Shown in pieces: positions 33,918 to 43,096 of a DNA stretch of 64,000 nucleotides. The position numbers were made by a program, and so were the translations under genes. Source of the stretch: Dictyobacter aurantiacus (lineage in GTDB: Bacteria > Chloroflexota > Ktedonobacteria > Ktedonobacterales > Ktedonobacteraceae); assembly GCF_003967515.1 (NCBI RefSeq), contig NZ_BIFQ01000002.1, positions 744,001 to 808,000 on the forward strand, written 5' to 3'. The first letter of the stretch is position 1. The number at the start of each line of letters is the position of its first letter. Under the pieces are notes generated by a model. The model was given only the letters and a program-made list of their open reading frames with translations, was not told where the DNA came from and made no database searches.

Positions 33918-34045
33918 ACCTCCGCACAGGCGTCCGCTACGCGGCCGCACTGTTTTGGTATGGTGGTGCAGCAGGGGCGCTTTCGCGCCCCTGCTGCACC
34001 ACCATACCATGGACTCGTGAGCACCGCTGGTGCGCAAACTCAGCG
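33918..34045. repeat. Hairpin cassette with 25-bp-arm hairpin
   Basis: Order: CCGCACAGGCGTCCGCTACG module, hairpin with arms 33956-33980 and 33985-34009 (loop TTTC, apex GGGGCGC), then a GAGCACCGCTGGTGC module at 34019-34033. This is one of the two complete three-part cassettes. Confidence 0.82.
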
Positions 34046-34095
34046 GGCTGCAGGCGATGCTCATGAGAATCAAGCACTCTCCCATGCATCAGTTC

Positions 34096-34178
34096 TATAT
34101 TGATGGGGAGCGCGAAAGCGCTCCCCATCAATATAAAAAAATAGTGCGGCCGCGTAGCGGCCGCCCGTGCGGGGGCGC
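34096..34178. repeat. Hairpin cassette in the reverse order, 18-bp-arm hairpin
   Basis: Hairpin arms 34096-34113 and 34118-34135 (loop GAAA, apex GGGAGCGC) are followed by an inverted NotI-rich module GCGGCCGCGTAGCGGCCGCC (34144-34163). Confidence 0.8.
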
Positions 34179-34225
34179 CCACGTACCCAGGTATGAAGAG
34201 AGGAAGGCCTGCGCTAAAGAAGATG

Positions 34226-34256
34226 ATGGCTCCCTATTTCAGAAATAGGGAGCCAT
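34226..34256. terminator. Terminator of the RNHCP gene
   Basis: A 14-bp stem (34226-34239 with 34243-34256) lies 18 bases beyond the stop codon of the gene on its right. Confidence 0.7.
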
Positions 34257-34273
34257 TACGAGAACCAGACGAG

Positions 34274-34732
34274 CTACTCGGTCTCAGCCAGATCTGAAAC
34301 TTCCAGTTGCTGCAACATGCGTTGCAGCTTCACATCCCGCCCGGTGCGCGGTGGCAATTCTGGTAGGGTAAGCACCAGGTCGAAATTATCATCGCCCGCG
34401 ATGCGGTTGAAACGTTCAAAGTCACAACCCAGGCAGCGATGAACCAGCACATACTCGCCATTTGGCCGCTGAAAGTAGCCAATCGGAGCCATCTTTGAGC
34501 CGCATTCGTTCAGACGGTCCCCCTTGCTCTCATCAACGTGCCGCGAGTACAGGCAGAATGGACAGTGGTTCCGATGGTGGCCGCCATAGGGCAAGGGACC
34601 AATAAAACGGCGGCAGTTCCTGCATTTAAAGACATCGTTCGTGGATCGGTTGTGCCGATGCTGGCGGGTAGGCTTATGGGTCGAATATTCCCGGTAATCG
34701 TTATGGGCGGTATGTCTACGTGTTGTACGCAA
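34274..34732 (-). CDS. RNHCP-domain zinc-binding protein
   Basis: A 152-residue protein. After a basic, His-rich N-terminus (about 1-32) comes FKCRNCRRFIGP, then the name-giving RNHCPFCLYSRHVD and a second pair of cysteine motifs, CGSKMAPIG and HRCLGCDFERFNRI. This is the RNHCP zinc-ribbon domain, common in Gram-positive bacteria and of unknown function. The only start with a ribosome site is TTG at 34732 (AGGA seven bases before it), since no in-frame ATG precedes the domain. Likely cytoplasmic and nucleic-acid related, but this is inference. Confidence 0.85.
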   Translation of the reverse strand: MRTTRRHTAHNDYREYSTHKPTRQHRHNRSTNDVFKCRNCRRFIGPLPYGGHHRNHCPFCLYSRHVDESKGDRLNECGSKMAPIGYFQRPNGEYVLVHRCLGCDFERFNRIAGDDNFDLVLTLPELPPRTGRDVKLQRMLQQLEVSDLAETE

Positions 34733-35394
34733 TGGTTGTCCTCATCTTTTCTGTCAACAAAAAGGTTGTTTGAACGCCATGGCGCCACCACTGCCCGCGA
34801 TGCAGTCTGTATGGTGGCGCAAAAAAACGGAGAGAGGACAAGACGTATTGTTAACATACTGATACCCATGAATAGCTTCCCTTCTAATGCCTGGCGGATT
34901 CAGAGTCCGACGGCAAATTCAACAGTGGAGATGCTGCGCACCCATGCACGCGCACGTGTTCCATGAGGACATAAAGATGCCCGGGCGCATGCATACCAAA
35001 AAAAGTGCACAGAGAATGAGAGATCAAGGAAAAGGTGTGGAGAGATTTGTGGAGGGTTTAATTAAGTGTAAGAACTACGCGTGCCGTGGCCTGTCATCGA
35101 TATGTTACACAGAGCCACCATGCAAAAAGAACGCTGTACAGAAAAAGCGTACAGTTGTAATTAGCGCGCACCCGCCACAAATGTAAATGAGAGGACTTGC
35201 ATAAAATCCCTTTCTAGAAATCGAGGTTACCTGATCAGTATACGGGGGCACCACCCAAAAGTCAAGCGCCAAAAAAAAGAAAAAAGAAATCATCCCAGGA
35301 CAACTTGACGCGTCATCAAAAGAGGGATAGTATAAGAAATGTGCAACTCTTCAGAGCGCAATACCACATATCTTGAAAGGGAGGACCAATAAGA
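34733..35394. other. Intergenic region upstream of the AraC gene
   Basis: No gene with a ribosome site is seen. A small inverted repeat CTGTAC...GTACAG lies at about 35132-35154. The final 110 bases are AT-rich and probably contain the promoter of the AraC gene. Confidence 0.45.
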
Positions 35395-36279
35395 ATGCAG
35401 ACAGACGTCCAACCGCAACAGAGGGACGTTTTTCTTTCTTCTCCTCAGACGGGAATCCTCCATTCCAGTGAATTGCTTGGCTGGGGAGGAATCGTTCTCA
35501 AACAGAGCTATCTCGCCGCGGGAGAATACACCTTCCCCCGTTTATCTTCTCATCTGATTTGTCTGCATCAGGGGACGCCCACCCTTGTCGAGCACATTCA
35601 CGACAAGCAATCTCTTACCAATATCATGAGTCGCGGAAGCTTACAGATTGTTCCTGCTGGAACAGAAAACACCTGGCGGCATGACAGTGGAGTTCAATTG
35701 CTCCATCTCTACCTGGCTCCAGCATTGCTCCAGCAGGTCGCGGAAGATTACCATCAGCATCATGTCGAACTTCTTACCCACTTTAAACCTCAGGATCGCC
35801 GGGTTGAGTATATTAGTTCTGCTTTGCTGCTGGAGGTCCTTGAGGGAGGAACCACGGGTCGTCTCTACGTGGAGGGCCTGGCGACTGCTTTAGCGGCCCA
35901 CCTGGTCCAGACCTACACGAGTACTCCTCGCCCTCACCCTCAGAAAAACAAGCAATTGCCCGCATTCCTCTTCCGGCGCATTACTTCTCTGATTGAAGAT
36001 CGCCTCGACGAGGACCTGAGTCTTACTGAACTGGCCTCCGAAGCTAACCTGAGCCCATCACATTTCGCAAACCTGTTTCGCCAGACAACCGGTCTCTCTC
36101 CACATCACTATATTGTGCAACGTCGGCTAGAACGCGCCCAGCATTTACTCACATCAACGAAACTCTCTATCAGCGAGATTGCCACGATGGTAGGATTTTA
36201 TGATCACAGCCATCTGGTTCGCCAGATGCGACGCGTCATGGGAGTCACCCCAACCTACATCCGAGAACATCTCTCTTGA
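35395..36279 (+). CDS. AraC-family transcriptional regulator
   Basis: A 294-residue regulator. The N-terminal 170 residues form a cupin-like sensor region (AGEYTFPRLSSHLICLHQG, then IVPAGTENTWRHDS). The C-terminal domain has both AraC helix-turn-helices: LSLTELASEANLSPSHFANL and ISEIATMVGFYDHSHLVRQM. GGGAGGA precedes the ATG. It is followed, 210 bases later on the same strand, by an NADP-dependent oxidoreductase gene that may be its target. Effector unknown. Confidence 0.92.
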   Translation: MQTDVQPQQRDVFLSSPQTGILHSSELLGWGGIVLKQSYLAAGEYTFPRLSSHLICLHQGTPTLVEHIHDKQSLTNIMSRGSLQIVPAGTENTWRHDSGVQLLHLYLAPALLQQVAEDYHQHHVELLTHFKPQDRRVEYISSALLLEVLEGGTTGRLYVEGLATALAAHLVQTYTSTPRPHPQKNKQLPAFLFRRITSLIEDRLDEDLSLTELASEANLSPSHFANLFRQTTGLSPHHYIVQRRLERAQHLLTSTKLSISEIATMVGFYDHSHLVRQMRRVMGVTPTYIREHLS

Positions 36280-36489
36280 GTTTATACGAGGCATCGTTCT
36301 ACTGCTCTAAAAGATCGTTAAAATCGTTGAAATGTCCAAATTTTCTGCCGAACATCCAAGACCATCCCCTCTCACTTCCAGTATACTCTGCGTGAACGAT
36401 AGAACGCATACGCAGAAGTGGTTGTGTGTTCCTCTTGCTGGCATCACAAATCATCGTGGAACATCCATTTATTTTGGAAGGAGAACGTA

Positions 36490-37416
36490 ATGAAAGCCGC
36501 CCGATTGCATGCGTACGGTGATCTCGCCGATATTGAGATCGAAAATATTGAGAAACCGGAACCGGGACCAGACGAGGTGCTTATACGCGTCGTTTCCGTA
36601 AGCGTTAATCCACTCGACAGAAAACTGGTCCAGGGGATCTTGGATGACTTTTTCCCTTTATCTTTTCCCTACACCTTAGGAACAGATTTCGCGGGGATTG
36701 TCGAGCGGTCTGGTCCCCTTGCGACGCGCTGGCATCCCGGTGATCAGGTAATTGCCCGCGCCAACCCGGTACAAGGTGGCGCATTTGCCGAATACGCCGT
36801 GGTTCCGGCAACGCATATTGCTTCCGCACCTGCCAATCTGACGCTGGAGGAGGCTTCGGCCTTACCCACCGTAGCCGGAACTGCCTGGCAGGCCCTGATG
36901 GAGGTAGCGAACCTGAGGAGCGGACAAACTGTCCTCATTCATGCTGGTGCAGGCGGGGTAGGGAGCATAGCTGTCCAGTTGGCACGTATCGCTGGTGCGC
37001 GCGTCATTGCCACGGCTTCATCCTCCGGGATTGATCTCGTCCGGCAATTAGGGGCCGATCATGTCATCAACTACCAGGTGGAAGATTTTTCAGACAGGCT
37101 TCAAGATGTCGATGTCGTTTTGGATACGGTTGGCGGAGACACCCAGCAAAAGTCATTTGCGGTGCTTCGTCCCGGTGGGTTTCTCGCAAGTATCGTTTCA
37201 CCACCAAATAAAGCTCTCGCAAAAGCCCATGACGTCACGGCCAGCTATGTTTTCCATGAAACAGTTGGCACCCGGCTTCATTTGATTGCAGGCTTATGCG
37301 AAGCAGGATCACTTCAGGTTATCATAGATCGGAAGTTTCCCCTTGTTGAAACGGGTGCTGCGATGGCCTACCTGGCAGAAGGGCATACGAAGGGAAAAGT
37401 GCTGCTAGTTCCCTGA
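36490..37416 (+). CDS. MDR-family NADP-dependent quinone oxidoreductase-like protein
   Basis: A 308-residue medium-chain reductase without the zinc ligands of alcohol dehydrogenases. The GroES-like domain has VNPLDRKLVQG and TLGTDFAGIVE; the Rossmann domain starts with HAGAGGVGSIAVQLARIAGA (about 144-163), the AxxGVG NADPH motif of quinone oxidoreductases. It reduces quinones or activated C=C/C=O bonds. GAAGGAG five to six bases before ATG 36490 sets the start, 24 codons inside the open frame. Position after the AraC gene suggests a detoxification or stress unit. Confidence 0.88.
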   Translation: MKAARLHAYGDLADIEIENIEKPEPGPDEVLIRVVSVSVNPLDRKLVQGILDDFFPLSFPYTLGTDFAGIVERSGPLATRWHPGDQVIARANPVQGGAFAEYAVVPATHIASAPANLTLEEASALPTVAGTAWQALMEVANLRSGQTVLIHAGAGGVGSIAVQLARIAGARVIATASSSGIDLVRQLGADHVINYQVEDFSDRLQDVDVVLDTVGGDTQQKSFAVLRPGGFLASIVSPPNKALAKAHDVTASYVFHETVGTRLHLIAGLCEAGSLQVIIDRKFPLVETGAAMAYLAEGHTKGKVLLVP

Positions 37417-37644
37417 TGTGGTGTAATCAAAGATCCACAGGCTGAGGCAACGAGATGAACTCAAGCAAAGTAGGAGGCCGGCTCATCCTGGTCTCCCTCT
37501 GTTTTTCCGCAGCGCTACGGACCGTTGTTGCTGCGGCCGTTCCTTTGCTGGCTTTCGGGGCTGTTGTGGGTAACATCTTTCTGCCGAAAACCGTCGGACA
37601 TTCGGATAGCTATCTGTCACCATTGTAGACCTCTTTCCCCACCG

Positions 37645-37803
37645 AAAACTCTTTTTCGGAGTGATTCTGGCAGCGGCGATGCTGGGATGTGCTTCTGCTG
37701 GAAAGGCTATAACCTCGGCAATATCTTCGAGCCGGTACAACTCCATCGTCTTTCGCACGCCTGCAAACCAGGCAGTAGCACCCGGATCTGTGAAATGACT
37801 TTG
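37645..37803 (-). pseudogene. Remnant of an SDR C-terminus
   Basis: About 50 codons. ELYRLEDIAEVIAFPAEAHP followed by SIAAARITPKKS matches the usual SDR ending (EDIAEAI..., then a strand and PT/PK). There is no N-terminal cofactor domain and the frame continues into unrelated residues, so it looks like a decayed piece. Confidence 0.4.
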
Positions 37804-37835
37804 TAACTCGGTGCTCGTGACTCATGACTCGATCC

Positions 37836-37871
37836 AGGAAAAGCAACCACGCGGGCGTGATCGCTTTTCCT
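37836..37871 (-). terminator. Terminator of the dehydratase gene
   Basis: AGGAAAAGC (37836-37844) pairs with GCTTTTCCT (37863-37871); the loop holds a second stem CACGC/GCGTG. It lies 17 bases past the stop codon. Confidence 0.65.
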
Positions 37872-37888
37872 GATAGATCACCGTGGGA

Positions 37889-39091
37889 TTACGGTCGGGC
37901 GGCGGTGCCGTCCCAGGAACGAGCCAGGGTCCATTCCGGTGGCCCATCGGTGCAGGGATAGCGGGCGGCCTGCTGTTCGTCGATGTCGATGCCCAGGCCG
38001 GGCCGGTCGTTGGCGTAGAGATAACCGCCGCGCAGTTCGGGACAGCCGGGGAAGACCTCTTGCTCCTGCTCGCTGAAGGCGTGGCCTTCCTGAATACCGA
38101 AGTTGTGGCTGCTGAGATCAAGGTGCAGGTTGGCAGCGTGTCCCACGGGTGAGGTATCGCCGGGGCCATGCCAGGCGGTACGCACCCCAAAGGCTTCGCA
38201 GAGCGTGGCCAGCTTCTTGGCGGGCGTCAGACCACCAATCTGGCTGATATGCACACGGATAAAATCGATCCAGCGATTGGTGATCAGAGGTATCCATTCG
38301 TGGGGATTGTTAAACAGCTCACCCATGGCGATCGGCGTGGCGCATTGCTGGCGCAGCATGGAAAAATAGCCGTTCTGCTCAGGCGGCAAAGGATCCTCCA
38401 GGAAGAAGAGCCGATAGGGCTCAAGCTGTTTAGCCAGTCGGATGGCCTCGATGGGCGGCAGGCGCTCGTGCACGTCGTGCAGGAGCTCGATGGCGTATCC
38501 CAGGTGGCCGCGCAGATAATCAAACAGACGCGGCACGCTACGCGCATAGGCCTCGGGATCATAATAGACACCCGGCAGTGCCTGCTCGGGTGGAACCTTA
38601 AGCTCGGTGCGTCCACCATAGCCACCCCACTGACAGCGAATATGCTGATAGCCCTGCTCCATGTACGCCTGCACGCTTTCCAGCACCTCCGCCTCATCAC
38701 GTCCATCGGCGTGGCGATAGACGGCGGCACCCTCACGGCACTTACCACCCAGCAGTTCATAGACCGGCATATTCGCCAGCTTCCCCTTGATATCCCACAG
38801 CGCCATATCCACCCCGGAAATAGCATTATTGAGGGTCGGACCATTGCGCCAGTACGAATTCTGATACATCGTCTGCCAGAGGTCTTCAATCCTCATCACG
38901 TCTTTGCCCAGCAGAAAGGGCTTGAGATAATCCACAACAGCGGAGCGTACCGTCAATGGACGCTGCGTGAAGGTCGCGCAGCCAACGCCATAGAGCCCCG
39001 GTTCGCTTGTCTCAACTTTAACGATTACCAGACGACTGGTGTCTGGCATGGTCAGGATGACACGCACATCCCTGATGGTGATGCTTGGCAT
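37889..39091 (-). CDS. Enolase-superfamily sugar-acid dehydratase (ManD/RspA-like)
   Basis: A 400-residue mandelate racemase/enolase-superfamily protein. GLYGVGCATFTQRP near residue 32 is typical of the D-mannonate dehydratase (ManD) group. Metal ligands are Asp in ELLHDVHERL, Glu in FFLEDPLPPEQ and Glu in AMGELFNNP; the general acid/base His lies in TAWHGPGDTSPVGHAA. Such enzymes dehydrate D-mannonate or D-gluconate to 2-keto-3-deoxy sugar acids, some very slowly. AAGAGGAG before the ATG fixes the start. No uronate isomerase or kinase is adjacent, so the physiological substrate is open. Confidence 0.88.
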   Translation of the reverse strand: MPSITIRDVRVILTMPDTSRLVIVKVETSEPGLYGVGCATFTQRPLTVRSAVVDYLKPFLLGKDVMRIEDLWQTMYQNSYWRNGPTLNNAISGVDMALWDIKGKLANMPVYELLGGKCREGAAVYRHADGRDEAEVLESVQAYMEQGYQHIRCQWGGYGGRTELKVPPEQALPGVYYDPEAYARSVPRLFDYLRGHLGYAIELLHDVHERLPPIEAIRLAKQLEPYRLFFLEDPLPPEQNGYFSMLRQQCATPIAMGELFNNPHEWIPLITNRWIDFIRVHISQIGGLTPAKKLATLCEAFGVRTAWHGPGDTSPVGHAANLHLDLSSHNFGIQEGHAFSEQEQEVFPGCPELRGGYLYANDRPGLGIDIDEQQAARYPCTDGPPEWTLARSWDGTAARP

Positions 39092-39171
39092 AACTCCTCT
39101 TTTCTAGCCAGTTGCCTCGTTTGTGCATAAGCTTAACATTTTTTTACAGTAGCCTTCAAGCGTGCCTGCGA

Positions 39172-39255
39172 GAGTTTTCGCACCTGCGGTGCTCAGGAGT
39201 CAGTTTTGTGTGGTTGCGTGGGGGCGCGAATGCGCCCCCACGCAACCACACAAAA
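39172..39255. repeat. Hairpin cassette, 24-bp-arm hairpin
   Basis: An inverted CGCACCTGCGGTGCTCA module (39179-39195) is followed by a perfect hairpin, arms 39204-39227 and 39232-39255, loop GAAT, apex GGGGGCGC. Confidence 0.82.
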
Positions 39256-39291
39256 AAACCCCCGGCTACTCAGATTGGGTAGCCGGGGTTT
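39256..39291 (-). terminator. Rho-independent terminator of the peptide-binding protein gene
   Basis: A ten-bp GC stem CCCCGGCTAC/GTAGCCGGGG (39260-39269 with 39279-39288) is followed on the minus strand by seven T. It lies 17 bases past the stop codon at 39309. Confidence 0.88.
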
Positions 39292-39308
39292 CGGAATGTT
39301 TCTACGGG

Positions 39309-40946
39309 TTATTTAGTCAGATAGACATCGGACCAGTCACCGAAGTAGAGTCCGTTGCTGTTCATGGTAACACCATGGATTTTGGGCGGGATGATAGCCG
39401 CCGCTGACTGGTGGTCGATCGGTAGCCAGCCAACGTTATCGATAGCGATCCGTTCAGCTTTGGCGTACAGGGCCAGGCGCGCATCGCCGGAGGTCTGCTC
39501 AGCCTGGGCCACGGTCTTATCGAACTCTGGATTGCTCCAGTTGCCGTTGTTATTAGCGGAGTTCGAGAGCAGGCTGAGATCCAGCCACTCATAGGGATCC
39601 GGGAAGTAGACACCCCATTGTGTAAAGCCAAACTGGACAGTACGCTTGGTGGTCTCCGCGTTATAGCTGGTCAACTCCACCGAATTGAGCTTTACCTTTA
39701 CACCCAGATTATCCTGCCACATCTGCTGCAAGGCTTCAGCCAGCTCAGGTGTGACCTGGGACGATGGGTAGGAGAAGGTAATCGGAGGTATCTTGCTCAC
39801 ATCTGGATAAGCGCTCTTGAGCAGAGATTTCGCTTTGTCTGGATTAAACGGAATGCCGGGATAGTCGGCCTGCGACCCCGGCATGCCGGGCGGGATGATG
39901 GTGCTGGCCGGGGTTACCGTATTATGAAAGATAGTTTTGGCCAGTGCCTGCTTATTGATGGCGGCGGCGAACGCCTGCCGCACCGCCGTCTTATCGAAGG
40001 GGGCCATCTTATTGTTAAAGAACAGTAGATCGCTCTCCAGGATCGGCTTGCGCACAAAACCAGGCATGCTCTGCGCCTGCAGCTGGTCATTGGTGGTCAA
40101 TCCCCACACCAGGTCGTACTGGCCGGCCTGATAGGCCTTGAACGCGGTCGACGCGTCGTTCACAAAGGACATCTGTACCTCTTTGAGCTGCGTCTTCTTG
40201 CCATAATAGTGTGGATTGGGGACAAAAACCATCTGCACCCCATGCTGCCACGATTTGACCATGAACGGGCCGGAGCCAATGGCGCTACCCGCGACGTGGT
40301 TTACCCAATCCGTCTGCCCGTACTGCTCGATCACCTTCTGGTTCAGAGGCCGGAACATGGAGACCGTCAGCAGTTGCAGAAAGTAGGAGGTGGGGCGAAC
40401 CAGGGTGACCTGCAGGGTATGATCATCCAGCGCCTTCACGCCGGTCAGGGTTTTAGTCTTCCCATTAATAACATCGCTGGAGCCCTGGATGGCTTCTTCC
40501 AGCACGGGACCGACCGGCGACTTCACCTCTGGCAACAGGGCGCGCGTCCACGTGTAGACATAAGACTGCGCCGTAATCGGGGTACCGTCAGAAAAGGTAA
40601 TATCATTGCGTAGATGAAAGGTATAGACCCGATTATCTTTCGACACATCCCAGGAGGTCGCCTGGTCAGGCTGTGCCTTCAAATTCTGATCCGCGCGCAC
40701 CAGCCCGCTGAAAATCATGTTAACAGCCTGATTGGAATTGGCATCGGGACCACTGGCGGGATCAAGTTTACCGATATCGGCGGTTCCCACATTGGGGAAA
40801 CGCAGCACCTGATTGGCGGCAGGGGTGGAATTATTGCTCTTAGAGGGGGTGCTGGTCGCTCCACCACAGGCGCTGAGCAGCAAGACAAAGGCCGTCAGCA
40901 AGAGCAAGGAAAGTGAACGCGGAAGTTTGCTCCGCCATGCAGACAT
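39309..40946 (-). CDS. Peptide ABC transporter substrate-binding lipoprotein (family 5)
   Basis: A 545-residue extracellular solute-binding protein. The N-terminus has a Lys/Arg start, a Leu-rich core and the lipobox LLLSAC (Cys about 26), so it is lipid-anchored outside the membrane. Family 5 features are FSGLVRAD, FHLRNDITFSDGTPITAQSY and PDPYEWLDL. It binds oligopeptides or similar ligands and hands them to an Opp/Dpp permease; no permease or ATPase gene is adjacent, so it is an orphan component here. The start at 40946 is chosen because the signal peptide begins there; its ribosome site (AAAGCGAG) is weak. Confidence 0.92.
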   Translation of the reverse strand: MSAWRSKLPRSLSLLLLTAFVLLLSACGGATSTPSKSNNSTPAANQVLRFPNVGTADIGKLDPASGPDANSNQAVNMIFSGLVRADQNLKAQPDQATSWDVSKDNRVYTFHLRNDITFSDGTPITAQSYVYTWTRALLPEVKSPVGPVLEEAIQGSSDVINGKTKTLTGVKALDDHTLQVTLVRPTSYFLQLLTVSMFRPLNQKVIEQYGQTDWVNHVAGSAIGSGPFMVKSWQHGVQMVFVPNPHYYGKKTQLKEVQMSFVNDASTAFKAYQAGQYDLVWGLTTNDQLQAQSMPGFVRKPILESDLLFFNNKMAPFDKTAVRQAFAAAINKQALAKTIFHNTVTPASTIIPPGMPGSQADYPGIPFNPDKAKSLLKSAYPDVSKIPPITFSYPSSQVTPELAEALQQMWQDNLGVKVKLNSVELTSYNAETTKRTVQFGFTQWGVYFPDPYEWLDLSLLSNSANNNGNWSNPEFDKTVAQAEQTSGDARLALYAKAERIAIDNVGWLPIDHQSAAAIIPPKIHGVTMNSNGLYFGDWSDVYLTK

Positions 40947-41267
40947 AAATAAGTACTCGCTTTCTGTTACAGATACGTTGAAACACGATACCCTGAGAAA
41001 ATTTTCAATTATAGCACAACCATAATGGTGGCCCACATACCTATCCAGGGAGCAATGTCGGACAGACGATCCCCTCTGTCCGCTGCAGTTTATCTATACG
41101 TTTCACGTATGAATTGAAGATTCAGATGTTGCCTTAGTTAGAACGCCGCAAACTTCTCTATTTATTCCTTCTATGCCTATTTATTACAGAAAGACGCAGA
41201 AGCACGTATATCTTAATGGGCGGGAAGAGCGATAGAAAAGGTAGGACTACCGTTGGGGAGGATTCTT

Positions 41268-41319
41268 TTTATGCTGGTGCCACAGGGGCGCGGTTGCGCC
41301 CCTGTGGCACCAGCATAAA
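41268..41319. repeat. Long perfect hairpin, 24-bp arms
   Basis: Arms 41268-41291 and 41296-41319, loop GGTT, apex GGGGCGC. It lies 27 bases beyond the end of the gene to its right. Confidence 0.88.
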
Positions 41320-41346
41320 CATATCTTTTGCGCAGGGTGTATGTAA

Positions 41347-42057
41347 TCAAGAGGCCTGGCGGCTCACCTGGGTCTGATTGACAATATGGGGGAAGCCATC
41401 TTTACAATCCACAATATAGCGGGCGGCGATAGTGCTGGCTGAGGATGCTCCGGCGGAGGCATGATAGCCTCTGGAATTGGGTTTGCGACTGGTGACCACC
41501 TTACCGGGAGGGATACTATACAGGATCTCACCTGTAAATTCGCGTTCGCGCTCTTTCAGGGTTACCGTCTCACCGGGCTGATAATCACCCTCACTGGGCG
41601 GTCCGAAGAGCCGGACGCACTGCTCTCTATCGCTACCATTAAACGGATAGGGCTCATAGACGCGTTGTCCATCCTTGATGCGCTCAGCGATCGCGATGCG
41701 CTCATCCGTCTCCAGGGTAACGATCCACAGACTCAAAAATTCTTCCGGCTTCGTCACATCCACGGGACTCCACATCAGCACTTTGAGGTCCGCATCGCCA
41801 TGCACACTTTGCAGGGCCGCATGAGCCAGCAGATTAATGCGCACCCGCCGCAAGACATAATCAACCTCGAACTGATTAAACTCGACCAGAGGAGCGATCT
41901 CAATCCCGTTGATGTATACTATAGCTCGCATTCCATGTTGTTCCCAGTCGATAGGATCCAGGTGGAAGTGAAGCTGCTCACAGATAGCAGCGAGTTGCTT
42001 AATTTTCTGGCAGGCCTCTTGTTTTTCCTCAACCAGATTTCGGCGTGTGTAGGTCAT
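41347..42057 (-). CDS. Hypothetical protein
   Basis: A 236-residue, soluble-looking protein that I do not recognise. The first 100 residues alternate helix and strand with VYINGIEIAPLVEFNQF; the middle has RLFGPPSEGDYQPGETVTLK; the tail is Ser/Ala-rich (HASAGASSASTIAARYIV). There is no TM segment, signal peptide or metal site. GAGGAG lies 10 bases before the ATG. It is monocistronic, with a hairpin after it and a one-kilobase gap before it. Confidence 0.6.
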   Translation of the reverse strand: MTYTRRNLVEEKQEACQKIKQLAAICEQLHFHLDPIDWEQHGMRAIVYINGIEIAPLVEFNQFEVDYVLRRVRINLLAHAALQSVHGDADLKVLMWSPVDVTKPEEFLSLWIVTLETDERIAIAERIKDGQRVYEPYPFNGSDREQCVRLFGPPSEGDYQPGETVTLKEREREFTGEILYSIPPGKVVTSRKPNSRGYHASAGASSASTIAARYIVDCKDGFPHIVNQTQVSRQAS

Positions 42058-43096
42058 GATGTTCAGGCTCCTCTACGGCAGATATACCATTCTGCCTGGT
42101 GAACCGCTTTCAATTAGCCTCAGCAGCAGACAAGCAGACAGACAGGTATACCACTTAAACTATATGAGCGCAGCCACCTGAGAAAATGGCTGGTCGTGTG
42201 ACGCTAGCACAACGACTGCGCCGTAAGACAGAGTTAATTGCGATCGAGTGGCGTCGACATGCTCTTTATAATAGCTTATTGGAATATATATGATGTAGAT
42301 AAACGCAACAACAACTTCCGCGCACTCCTGTGGTATCGGAAGAGTCGTAGCATCCCAGGATACGATTGAGTTGTACAGGGAGGACCAAAATTCGGCATAA
42401 ACCCCTGAGAGGAAAAATTCAGTACATAATTTTTTCTCTTCTTATTAAGTCACATTTTTTCAAGCAGTGTCAAATATTTAATGAGCTGGGAAATTCTGCG
42501 ATCCAGGTCACAGGTGAGGCTAACATTGACAGATAAGATTATAAAAATTATAATGGGTAACGCACGCCAGGAATAATTTAAGATGCTGTATCGTACTATT
42601 TAGTATTTGATTCCATATCAACATAGAATATGGAATATTAAGCGATCCCTGGATCTGGCGACCTGCGTATTTCAGACATAAAATGTGTTTGATTACCGTC
42701 ATCATGGAGACACGTGCGCCCCCCGCACGCGCGTCCGCTACGCGGCCACACCGGTTTTGTGTGTTGGTGCATCGGGCGCGCATCCGTGCGCCCGATGCAC
42801 CAACACACAATGGACTCCTGAGCACCGCAGGTGCGAAAACGTAAGTATGCTCAGAGCGATGATCGTGAGAGTCAGACACATTCATAGAGGATGGGGATGG
42901 GAATGGAACAACCACTGCTATCATGCATTATACCTACAAAAAATCGACGTGCCTTCATCGCACAGGCACCGATAGGCCAGCGAACACTACCATGACATTC
43001 AACACCATAGGCGTTATACTCTTATATACATGCTGATGCTATTCACCGCATGTTTATCTGGAGGCGTCAGAGCCTTCAACCCAGGGAGAAAAAAGA
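42058..43096. other. One-kilobase gene-free region with a hairpin cassette
   Basis: Lies between divergent genes. It is AT-rich from about 42270 to 42660 and carries a complete cassette at 42718-42842. The apparent minus-strand open frame over the cassette has no ribosome site and is not called. Confidence 0.55.
42718..42842. repeat. Complete three-part hairpin cassette, 23-bp-arm hairpin
   Basis: CCCCGCACGCGCGTCCGCTA module, hairpin arms 42757-42779 and 42788-42810 (stem shares GTTGGTGCATCGGGCGC with the 33.8-kb cassette), then GAGCACCGCAGGTGCGAAAA. Confidence 0.83.

Larger units (their letters stand above)
33618..34273. other. Gene-free stretch filled by three hairpin cassettes
   Basis: The stretch is occupied by three repeat cassettes (33729-33880, 33918-34045, 34096-34178) and a short terminator. 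Apparent open frames across them are by-products of the palindromes. Confidence 0.7.
37417..37888. other. Gene-poor stretch with decayed fragments
   Basis: Contains an SDR C-terminal remnant on the minus strand and, on the plus strand (37455-37628), a short open frame with a hydrophobic LFAG-like segment that I cannot assign. No intact gene. Confidence 0.45.

Noticed and set aside
33645..34248. Several open frames of 60-146 codons
   Set aside because: They read through the three hairpin cassettes and repeat the same peptide in opposite directions, a sign of repeats and not of genes.
34510..34966. Open frames of 119 and 142 codons on both strands near the RNHCP gene
   Set aside because: They overlap the RNHCP coding region in other frames and lack start signals.
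37455..37628. Short plus-strand open frame with a hydrophobic segment
   Set aside because: Starts with ATG but has no clear ribosome site, is only 57 codons and cannot be assigned; it may be a fragment of a membrane protein.
42520..42975. Open frames across the 42.7-kb cassette
   Set aside because: They are made by the palindromic repeat, have no ribosome site and match no family.
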